Of a stretch of 64,000 bases of DNA, positions 56,470 to 64,000 are shown in pieces. The stretch comes from Polychytrium aggregatum. Lineage: Eukaryota > Chytridiomycota > Chytridiomycetes > Polychytriales. Both the position numbers and the translations under genes were made by a program. Position 1 is the first letter of the stretch. Each line of letters opens with the position of its first letter. The stretch is from positions 310,001 to 374,000 of the forward strand of contig NW_026516233.1 in assembly GCF_025602895.1 (NCBI RefSeq). The letters run 5' to 3'. The notes below the pieces were generated by a model that had not been told where the DNA came from, searched no databases, and was given only the letters and a program-made list of their open reading frames with translations.

Positions 56470-58095
56470 TCAAGCCAAGGCCTCAAAGTGCTCACATACG
56501 GAGCAGATCACGACGAGCCCGACTTGCTTATCGAACATGAACAGCGGTTGCCCCAGGCACACCTGTCTGGTGGGTGAGAACAGCACTGCTCAGTCGTCAC
56601 AATGGCCCGCCGATGCGTCGGACGCAGGATTGATGGAATGAACCGGCGAAATGCAATGCCTTTGCCCTGGCCAAAGCAGCAGCTTCCATTTGAGAAGCGT
56701 CCAGGTCGCCCTCGTTCGGTACTCACGAGTGGTTGTTGCAGAGCTGCACAACATTGTCGTAGAACCCGCGGGTAGTTTGGGGAGCCTGTCGAGGAAATGG
56801 CGTCGTCAGCCGGTCGCTGCAGCATAATCCTCATGAGCAAAGAGACACTCGGCAGACGCTTGCCAAAGATCGCCGACTTACTCCAAAGCGCAGGTCCAGC
56901 GGGCACGACGAACATGCAATCTGGTCCTCGGCTAACTGCACCAACTGGCCCCTCTGGCAAGCCATGCAGACAAATGCATCGCCATCGTCGGTCATTTCGA
57001 CTTGATCCTGCTCGTCGGCTCTTGCGTCCATGGCTGGAAGATGGTGAATTCTACCGGGTCAGTGCGATACGGTGCTCAAGGCGATGAAACGTGCCGCCAA
57101 CCTCGCGGGACACTTGTGAACGAGCAGTACAGGACAGTGCGGCGAATCGAGGGAGGTAGCTTGCCGATTGAAATAGCAATGTCGATTGCAGAGCATGTGC
57201 ACAGGGGTCGGCCGGTACTGACCATTTGCCTCTTCTTGCCAGTGCAGCTGCTCAAGCTCACGGAGAATCTCCAGATCCAGTTCGATCCTGTGCAGGTTGA
57301 AACGAAGCGTTGGCGGAGGGGCCGGGCGAGCAGCCGTGCAAGCAGCCGTGGTCGAAGTATGGTGCCCTGGCTTTCTCCGGTTGGCAGCGGGACTGAGCTG
57401 GAGAACAGCGCAATCGACTGCTTGGTCTCTCGTGAGGACAAGCGATCACTTGCGGCAGGGAGATTGCTGGAGCACTGACCCGTCCTCTATCGACAGGTTG
57501 GCAAACTGGTACTCTTCTCTCATGATGCGATACTCGTTCTCAGTAAACGCTTTCGGTGCCGGGGCCTGTATGGCGGGGTTATGATTGCCATTGTTGTCGT
57601 TGCCATTGACACCATCATCGTCGGCGATGTTGATATCGGCGTCGGTGTGGTCAGCCCCATCAAGGGATCGAATCCGATGCACCGACGCAATGGTTGGAAG
57701 CGGATGCAATGGTCAAAATCCGATGCGGACCATCCCGAAATTGGGCTCTCTTCTATCCAGGGGCTTTGACTGTGGATTCGCAGCTGTCTCTCGGCAGGTC
57801 CTTCGCTTTGTTGCTCCTTGCAATGCCCGCCAGACCTTTCCTATATGCACAAAACATGTGGGTACATTACATTCGGGTGGTCCGGCTCAGCCGCAAGGGT
57901 TGTTGTCGGCGGTTCTTGATCGAGAGCGGTGTTGCCTGTCCGCAAGCCAGCGAGCCGCTCCTGCCGCGACTGGCGGATCCTCAGCACACACTTTTCCCGG
58001 ATCTGGTCTCTCCACGACGGTGTGGACGATCCGCTTGTGGGGCTCTTCAGCCGAGTGTTCTTGACGGGCTGGCGGTGAGGCGGGCGAAGTGACAT
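56470..58095 (-). CDS. RPA-interacting protein (RPAIN/RIP-alpha) homologue
   Basis: About six small exons. The start ATG at 58095 reads MSLRPPHRQPVKNTRLKSPT, then TPSWRDQIREKCVLRIRQSR, the basic N-terminal helix of RPAIN proteins that contacts importin. Later exon blocks are KAFTENEYRIMREEYQFANL (57480-57560), LEILRELEQLHWQEEANG (about 57230-57290), and the C-terminal zinc-binding module: FVCMACQRGQLVQLAED then IACSSCPLDLRFG (56880-57030), TTRGFYDNVVQLCNNHS (56730-56790), and CLGQPLFMFDKQVGLVVICS followed by VCEHFEALA and TGA (56470-56580). The paired CxxC motifs, central CNNH and final CSVC fit the family's Zn-ribbon. RPAIN carries replication protein A into the nucleus in vertebrates; fungal function is untested. 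Internal borders are approximate. Confidence 0.78.
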
Positions 58096-58185
58096 GCTTG
58101 CGATTGCTGCCGTGGATGAGCGGGTATCGTTCGAGATGCACCCAGCAAAGCCCGGCTGGTGATCGCCACTCTGCGACCAAAGCAG

Positions 58186-58220
<35 letters not shown>

Positions 58221-59270
58221 GGGACGGCTCGCGGCTCGATCCGGCTCGAGTGTCCGCGCGCAGCACCGCGCCCAAGCCACAGCCCGCTGCGATTTCATTT
58301 GTGGGCGAAAAAAATGCGAAAAACGACAGCGCAAGCACATCACCACATCCAGAGCTCCCTCTCCACCGATCCGCCGCCGATCATCGCTGCTGTTTGTCTC
58401 GCCCGGGCATCCGATCGTCACTGCATAGAGCCTGCCAAATCTACCTCCGTTCTGCTTGGATCAAGTCGCATTCGCCCACCCTTTCTTCAGCCAGCATGGT
58501 ACGCCTCCAATCATGATGCCTGCGTGCGCCAACGTCAGGGCCTCACCTCTTGATCTGTCGATCGCATGAGCCTGCGATCGTCTACAAGTCAGCGCCGAGT
58601 ACGACGGCGTAGATCCTGCTGCATTGCTGATCCGTCTCTGTTTTCTCTGAACCGCGCGACTGCAAACTATTCCCGACTGCGTATCCTCTCGATGAACAAA
58701 TATCCGTCGTCTCGATGGGAACCCCGGCCGCCGCTTGGCCACGTCGATGCTGTTCCGAACCACCATCGCAATGGTGCTGCGACCCAACGCTCTGCAACCT
58801 CGAACCCAAACTTGGAATCAACCCATCTGTGGCGCAATCGACAAACACGCGGGAATCTGGACCGATCTGCACGATCATGATGGCGGTCACCATACTCAAT
58901 CATACGGAATGCCGTGTTCGTGGGTTGTCCGTTTCCAATCCTGCAACCACCGCATCTACCGCATCTACTGCATCTGCTGGACCAATCCAAATGCTTGGGC
59001 ATACGCGGGGACACCACACGTACTGCAGTCCTTTGTCAAATCCACCGCCCGTATCGGATCTCTGTGCCGAGTAACTCTGTCGCAGAGGTACGCTTCTCAA
59101 GTGCCGACGCCGTGGTCAAGGGCGGATCTGGATGATTTGTGCCGTCTGCAGAATCTTGGACGCATTCCTCTGGGCATGTGTGGGCCGGTGCTCTGGACCC
59201 GAATCTGACGCAGTTTGCCTCCGTCGTCTTGTGCAATACTCGGGACATCTTCGCCGTCGCCAACATCGTC
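58096..59270. other. Divergent region upstream of the RPAIN-like and bL12m genes
   Basis: It holds a (CAGC)n microsatellite at 58184-58221. An upstream exon of the bL12m gene could lie here (for example around 58498 or 58750, where Arg-rich short frames begin with ATG), but none joins convincingly. No tRNA recognised. Confidence 0.45.
58184..58221. repeat. (CCAG)n microsatellite
   Basis: About nine perfect tetramer units, close to the RPAIN-like gene 5' end. Confidence 0.9.
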
Positions 59271-60179
59271 ATGGGCAACGCCAGCCTCCGACCATCGATC
59301 CGATCCTTCTCTGTCTCTCGCCTGATGAGAGAGGAGGCTGCTGTTGACCCCAAAATCACCAAGATCGTCGACGATATCGCCACCCTGAACCTGCTGGAGA
59401 CTGCCTCGCTGGTCAAGGCCCTCAAGGTATAGAGGCTCCCGACGGCAGTTTACTGGCTGGGTGTCGATGCGCTGCCTCGACGATGTGCTCGTCTGTTTGT
59501 CGTGTGCCATCATCGAGCAAATGCACCCGCTTGTGGCTTTGGTTCACCAGCAAGTGTCCAAGCCGACAGATGAGAGGCGGCCAGTATCTAACAACGCTTC
59601 CCTGGCTCGACCTTGATCCGTCCAAAAAGACCCGACTAAACATCCAAGATATTGCCATGCCCGTCGCCGCCGCCGCCGCCCCTGCTGCTGCTGCTGCCGC
59701 CCCTGCCGAGGCCGCCGCTCCTGCCAAGGAAGAGAAGGTCGAGAAGACCGAGTTCAAGATCACTCTCGCCAAGGTTGATGCCGCTGCCAAGGCCAAGGTC
59801 ATTCGTGAGATCAAGGGCCTGCTGCCCAACGCCAACCTGGTTGAGGTATGGGCACGTTGCTCTCGATCAGCGTCTGGGGTTATAGGAATGCATCTGACAG
59901 TGTGCGGGTGGTCACGCAAAGCGAGGGCCATATGTCCCAGAACGTCGATGGCTTTGTCTCTTGTTCCGATGCTCGACTCGTTGTGGGCCCTTTGGTGTCC
60001 CAGCTGTCCACAAGCCGGCAGTGTCTCACTCGACTGTCAAACGCATCCTTCATACATCGCAGGCCAAGAAGTTTGTTGAGAGCGTCCCCAAGGTCATCAA
60101 GGAGAACGCCAGCAAGGAGGAGGCCGAGAAGATCAAGACTCTTCTGGAAGGACTCGGTGCCTCGGTCACCCTGGACTAG
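59271..60179 (+). CDS. Mitochondrial large-subunit ribosomal protein bL12m
   Basis: Exons 59271-59426, 59630-59845 and 60063-60179 join in phase to 162 aa. The N-terminus MGNASLRPSIRSFSVSRLMR is Arg/Ser-rich with no acids, as expected of a mitochondrial targeting peptide with a likely cleavage near SFSVSR. Next is the L7/L12 dimerisation helix region (DPKITKIVDDIATLNLLETA, SLVKALKTRLN), an Ala/Pro hinge, and the C-terminal factor-binding domain: EKTEFKITLAKVDAAAKAKV, IREIKGLLPNANLVE, AKKFVESVPKVIKENASKEE, and GLGASVTLD at the end. bL12m sits on the stalk of the mitoribosome and recruits translation GTPases. The presence of an MTS and the extended N-terminus mark it as mitochondrial, not bacterial. 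A further 5' exon cannot be excluded. Confidence 0.9.
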
Positions 60180-60536
60180 ATATGCACTGCTGAACGTGAT
60201 GTCCTACAGAAACGCAACCGATGAACTGGGTTCTTGTCGAGCGGGACGCCCCCGCCCCACCATTCCCTCCTTCCCACTCTTCCCACACGAAACCATCTCA
60301 CAGTATGACATTGGAACGGGACTCCCGGGATATTGCTGCGTGCTCGTATCTTATTTTCTTTGTTGCTGCCCAATACACTCTCATCTCAATGGCCATCCAC
60401 AACACGTCCGATGGGTCTGCGGGAACGCCATGCGCTGTGATGGTGTGACTGGTACATATTCGCCCGGCCAACTGCGCGTGCCGAGCTTCCTTCATCTCCC
60501 ATTTTCACTTCCGGCAAACCGCCATCTGCCTTTGCC
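60180..60536. other. Short intergenic region
   Basis: 3' flank of bL12m and 5' flank of the zinc-finger gene. No features seen. Confidence 0.45.
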
Positions 60537-61578
60537 ATGGCATCGGGCATCCAAAAGCCAAGCGTCGGGGCACCATCGAGGACACCGTCCGAGTCGACCC
60601 AAGAAGCTGAACTCCGACGCAGACTCAGATTCAGGCCCCGGCTCTCCACCTGTCCGATTTGCATCGAGGTACCCGCAGTCGGCCAGAGCCCAACAGATCT
60701 GTTCCGATCCTCGCTCGGTCCGAAAGCGGTGTCATTGCCGCACAGTCGATGGGCTCTGTCAGTGTGGGACATCGCAACGAATATGGCGAGCCTTTGGCCG
60801 CAAACTGACAGCTTGTTGCCTTGGTATATTTGCTCCCCCGCCTCATCTCCGTCCTCCATGCCCAGGGCATTCGCGACAGAGAAATGCTGCCGCACGCCAA
60901 TCTTGGTGGGTCCGTTTCTGATCTCTCGCTCTCTCTTCCTGCAGCCATGACTGTCTTACTGACCGCGGCCGTGCAGGATGCCATTGCGGCAGCCTCGTTC
61001 ATCTCGGATGCTTCCTGGACTGGATGACTCATGGCTCGATGAAGTGCCCCTCTGGGTGCGGGATGGACTCGGCGGTAGCATCCGAGCTGCTCAATGCACT
61101 GGCACAGGGCGGGTTTGAGTATCCCACAGCCAAGAATTTGACCTGGAGAGAGTGCGCCGAGCGGCTGGCCGAGCAGCGAAGACCCCGAATCGAACCAGTT
61201 CTGTTCTCGCTTGCGCTGAGGTCCTCTCAACCATCCAGCGAGGTCGACCAGCATGCCAGCACGTCCCAGCAAGCGCAGCCGTCCGTCTCGAATATGCCAT
61301 CCAATCCGGACACATCTGCGCAAAATGACGAGGCAGGGGGCTCTAGACACTGCATCCTTCCGTCGGCGCTCGCCCGCAAGCGAGGGAACCCGCTTCCGAG
61401 CCCTCCTTCGAGTGCCGGCAAGCGACAGGGCCGACTCCCGATCCTCAGAAACCTGTCGCCGTCCGAGTTTAAGCGACTCTTGCAACAGCAGCAGCAGCAG
61501 CAAGTGCACTCAGGCAACGAAAACAGCGAGAGGCTCGAGCTTCTGCTGCAGCGAGTCCGTTGCAGACGGCCCGAGTAG
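60537..61578 (+). CDS. C4HC3 zinc-finger (RING-CH/PHD-like) protein
   Basis: A three-exon model, 60537-60668, 60866-60905 (only 40 nt) and 60977-61578, gives 257 aa with all phases matching. Exon 1 ends RLSTCPICIE. Exon 2 adds GIRDREMLPHANL. Exon 3 opens CHCGSLVHLGCFLDWMTHGS then MKCPSGC. Together they make Cys39, Cys42, Cys59, Cys61, His66, Cys69, Cys81 and Cys85, a C4HC3 cross-brace pattern. The CxxC-start, H-x2-C and W after the sixth ligand resemble RING-type ubiquitin ligases and also the SLX1 zinc finger; no GIY-YIG nuclease domain is present. Downstream is a short helical block (LLNALAQGGFEYPTAKNLTW), a Ser/Pro/Gln-rich tail and a Gln run (residues about 226-232). The spacing between the last pair (CPSGC, x3) is slightly off the usual x2. 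Substrate and partners are unknown. Confidence 0.7.
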
Positions 61579-61935
61579 CAAGCGCATGGCCAGAGACTTG
61601 CTCGTGGGAAACGGTCCTGGGTGTGGCTGCGGAACGCGACGGACTGGCCACCGACAAAGCCAGGAGCAATGGTGGCTGGCCAGCGTCATACAACGATGCC
61701 AAACCCGCTTGATCTCGAACCCGGCTCATCTTGAACTTGGTCCATCTAGAACTTGGTCCATCTAGAACTTGGTTCATCTCGAACTTGGTTCATCTTGAAT
61801 ACCATCGCTCGAACTTGGTTCATCTTGAACACCATTGCTCGAACACCATCGCTCAAACACCAGCTCGGCTACATCCGCACGCACCTTGGATCGCCGACAC
61901 TCCATCGCCCCGAACACAGCGACCACCCATCCACA
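61579..61935. other. 5' flank of a small gene, with minisatellite
   Basis: Plus 61728-61860 is an array of GAACTTGGTTCATCTC-type 15-17 bp units (five or more) grading into CACCATCGCTCGAA units, ending about 75 bp upstream of the ATG at 61936. Confidence 0.7.
61728..61860. repeat. GAACTTGGTTCATCT minisatellite
   Basis: Units GAACTTGGTCCATCTA and GAACTTGGTTCATCTC/T are repeated in tandem, then interspersed with ACCATCGCTC, directly upstream of a small gene. Confidence 0.85.
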
Positions 61936-62166
61936 ATGCGAGTCGTCCGCAAGCCCACCACCACTTTCCAGCCACCCAAGATCACTGCAAAGCACTATCT
62001 CATCACCGCGGTGGCATCCTTCTTCATCGGCGTCTACGTCTGGCATCCGTACATTGAAAAGTGGGCCATGGCCGACCCCGAGATGCGCAAGAAGATCCCA
62101 GGCTACCAGCAGGAGCAGCAGGAGCAGCAGGAGCAGCAGCAGTCTGCGAGTTCGCCCCCAGCTTGA
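61936..62166 (+). CDS. Small single-pass membrane protein, 76 aa
   Basis: Starts at the ATG at 61936 (MRVVRKPTTTFQPPKITAKH). One hydrophobic segment (YLITAVASFFIGVYVWHPYI, about residues 21-40) follows a basic N-terminus. Then come a charged segment (KWAMADPEMRKKIPGYQ) and a Glu/Gln-repeat tail. The pattern, basic-TM-acidic/charged, is typical of small inner-mitochondrial or ER membrane subunits, such as respiratory-chain assembly factors, but I recognise no family. The frame is open upstream only through the minisatellite, where no other ATG makes a plausible start. The stop TGA is at 62164-62166. Confidence 0.6.
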   Translation: MRVVRKPTTTFQPPKITAKHYLITAVASFFIGVYVWHPYIEKWAMADPEMRKKIPGYQQEQQEQQEQQQSASSPPA

Positions 62167-62448
62167 GCCCGTGCCGATCGATGCTCTGTTTCCAAAGGCA
62201 CAGAGTCAGCTATTGTCATCGGGATGGCCCGTCGCTGCGAGTGCATGTGTGTTTTTTGTTGTTATTATTGTTGTTTTTTCCCTGGAGCACCGACTCCATC
62301 GCCATCTCAACGATCCAACCCTGTCAATATATTGTGCAGTTCATTCCAAAGGGCCGTCCGCCAGGTGCCGTGCAGACGACTCGCCCATTTCCGACACCGA
62401 TTGCCACCCGCCAGTCCTGACCGGGCTCTTCTCGAGGCCCGTGTCGGC

Positions 62449-63318
62449 TCAGGCCATGCTGTTGCTCTGGAGGGGCCCGACTGGGGTCTCTTCGCTGGTT
62501 GAGCGCCCGGCAGAAAGCTTGATGAGCTTGGCGATAAAGTTGTTGACGACGCAGAACAAGTAGATGTCGACGACCCAGAAGAACGCCGTGACGGCATATC
62601 CGATCGTTTGAGTGGGGTCATAGATGGAGAAGATGAGGAAGATAAGATAGACGATGAGCTCGGTCGCGATGGCTGCAATCAGGACCTTGCCCTCTTGCTG
62701 GGCACTCTCAAAGTCGGTGCGGCGACCGGGCTTCTGGCTGGTGGTGCTCGCCCGAGACGAGCCGTGGAGGAGCTTGACGGAGCTGTTGAGTTGGTAGAGG
62801 CGGTACATCATCAGGGCATGCAGACACACCAAGTTGGCCTCGAGCCCCATGTTGAAGACAAACTGGTAGTACGTCGATACATCCCACGAGGTGATCCCAT
62901 AGATCATGAGGAGGAAGTAGAGGTCGTTGACGCCGTAGATGATCGGCATGATGCCAAAAATAAAGAGCCAGGGATACGTGGGCTCGTTGTTGAGCGTCAT
63001 TACTCTCAGCCTCAAGACGTAGGACCATCCGATGGAGGCCGAGCCGACGCAATCGCCCAGGGCAAAGAGGAAGCTTGCGAGCTGCGTGCATGTCCAGTCG
63101 TTTGCGCATGGACCAAACATCTGCCCCATGATTCCCACACAGAAGAAGCACGAAAACACAGTGGCGAGAGCCATCAGCGTGTGGATTTGCAGTCCCTGTC
63201 GAATCTTGAAGACCCGATCCCACTTGACGAAATTTGTCGAGTGGATGGCCAGGGATGCGGCGGCTAGATACGTGAAAAAGGCAAAGATTTGGGCATCTTG
63301 GAGCACGCTCGGGTCCAT
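62449..63318 (-). CDS. Seven-transmembrane protein of unknown function
   Basis: A single exon of 289 aa from the ATG at 63318 (MDPSVLQDAQIFAFFTYLAA). Seven hydrophobic segments are visible: IFAFFTYLAAASLAIHS, LMALATVFSCFFCVGIMG, LASFLFALGDCVGSASIG, WLFIFGIMPIIYGVNDLYFL, FVFNMGLEANLVCLHALM, VLIAAIATELIVYLIFLIF and AVTAFFWVVDIYLFCVV. A polar loop of about 35 residues between TM5 and TM6 contains basic and Ser-rich sequence (SSRASTTSQKPGRRTDF), as in G-protein-coupled receptors. The C-tail is short. Two loop cysteines after TM2 (CANDWTC) could form a disulfide. TM7 lacks the retinal lysine of rhodopsins. GPCR-like topology is inferred from the hydrophobic pattern only; no receptor family signature was recognised. 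Confidence 0.7.
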   Translation of the reverse strand: MDPSVLQDAQIFAFFTYLAAASLAIHSTNFVKWDRVFKIRQGLQIHTLMALATVFSCFFCVGIMGQMFGPCANDWTCTQLASFLFALGDCVGSASIGWSYVLRLRVMTLNNEPTYPWLFIFGIMPIIYGVNDLYFLLMIYGITSWDVSTYYQFVFNMGLEANLVCLHALMMYRLYQLNSSVKLLHGSSRASTTSQKPGRRTDFESAQQEGKVLIAAIATELIVYLIFLIFSIYDPTQTIGYAVTAFFWVVDIYLFCVVNNFIAKLIKLSAGRSTSEETPVGPLQSNSMA

Positions 63319-63934
63319 GTTGGTTCGGGGCTGCGGCAGATGCGAGGCTTCTGGAAAGCAGAATCTGGTCTGATGTGCTGAGGTAGTTGGTCGAAGAGGG
63401 ACGAGAAAGGTCCGAGGATCTTGAAAGGGACGGGGCAGGGTCGACAGCAGGCAATCATAAGCCCGGACAGACGTCACCACGGCACTCGGGTAAAAGTGTG
63501 ATTGCCGCCGAGCATTTGAATGTCATTATGCAGGTTCTGGCTAGGGTACTTGGAGACGAGCACCAGGATGACATCATTTTGGCGGCTGAGTCCACTTTCC
63601 TCATTGCAAAATGGGATTATGCAATTGACCCGCCATCCTGATTGCAATCGATCCGGAGGGGGCTGTGCTGCCGACCATCGCTCATACATCCCACCCGTCG
63701 CTCATACATCCCACCCGACCCTCGGATTACGATGCCCCCGGACATACAGCACAGTCATAGCTCAGACATATATTGAATTAACAAAGTCGCCAAATTTGCA
63801 AAGTCGTAACTTGTTCCGCAGAAAAGCGCCTACTTTTGATCAAGAAAAGTGGGAGGAAGAGGGGGGGGGAATGGTGCTGGCATCTGCTCGCATCGGATGC
63901 ACGGCGAGAAGCGTGGGTCATTTGCTCGAGCTGC
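63319..63934. other. Spacer at the right end
   Basis: Promoter side of the 7-TM gene (-) and 3' flank of the gene entering from the right (-). A G run lies near 63860. Nothing else recognised. Confidence 0.4.
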
Positions 63935-64000
63935 TCAGATATTGCTGGTGTCGGCTTGCTTCTCGGTTTCGTCGCTCGCGGGCTCCAGCTTCTCGACCTG
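63935..64000 (-). CDS. C-terminal end of an unidentified protein (partial)
   Basis: The last 21 codons and the TGA of a minus-strand gene that continues beyond the window: QVEKLEPASDETEKQADTSN, then I and stop. It is acidic and hydrophilic, so probably a disordered tail. Too short to identify. The frame is open to the window edge, but the coding call rests on composition alone. Confidence 0.35.
   Translation of the reverse strand, partial: QVEKLEPASDETEKQADTSNI

Overview
The window looks like a gene-dense piece of a eukaryotic genome, most likely an early-diverging fungus of the chytrid type. This is inference. It rests on many short spliceosomal introns (about 80-400 bp, GT..AG), a high-GC coding style, fungal-specific genes (Mrp51, an Yhm2-type mitochondrial carrier, a secreted fungalysin), and two remnants of Fanzor, the eukaryotic TnpB-like RNA-guided nuclease family known from chytrids. 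No species can be named from sequence alone.

Layout, left to right. 0-9 kb: the 3' end of a class I myosin (+), mitoribosomal Mrp51 (-), and a class II histone deacetylase with Arb2 region (+) whose reading frame needs a 5-nt microexon. 9-12.2 kb: a secreted M36 fungalysin (-) with a Thr-rich stalk and a six-Cys chitin-binding-like tail. 13.9-18.9 kb: two Fanzor copies in opposite orientation around a ZIP metal transporter gene. Each copy keeps the part the other has lost: copy 1 lacks the N-terminal half with RuvC-I, copy 2 lacks the zinc finger and RuvC-III. 19.5-26.4 kb: a small unknown gene (+), the Yhm2-like citrate/2-oxoglutarate carrier (-) and a 692-aa leucine-rich-repeat protein (-).

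26.8-37.3 kb: a head-to-tail pair of NRPS-like adenylation-carrier-reductase genes (-). They share intron positions, including a 13-nt microexon that encodes the second half of the A3 nucleotide-binding loop in both. Several introns of the first gene are filled with satellite DNA. 39-50 kb: an F-box/WD40-type protein with a PAM2-like motif (-), a UBL-WLM metalloprotease (+), centractin ARP1 (-), and an AGFG-type ArfGAP (+) divergent from ARP1. 50.6-64 kb: PKA regulatory subunit (+), a DUF4112 membrane protein (-), an RPA-interacting-protein homologue (-), mitochondrial bL12m (+), a C4HC3 zinc-finger protein (+), a small single-TM protein (+), a 7-TM protein (-) and the last codons of another gene (-).

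The genes are mostly unrelated housekeeping functions and form no operon. The only functional grouping is the tandem reductase pair. The unusual layers are the reciprocal Fanzor decay pair, three microexons (5, 13 and 13 nt) supported by reading phase and protein motifs, and tandem repeats concentrated inside introns, sometimes running from near the donor to the acceptor. Exon borders below were deduced by eye from splice consensus, phase and family conservation, with no transcript evidence.
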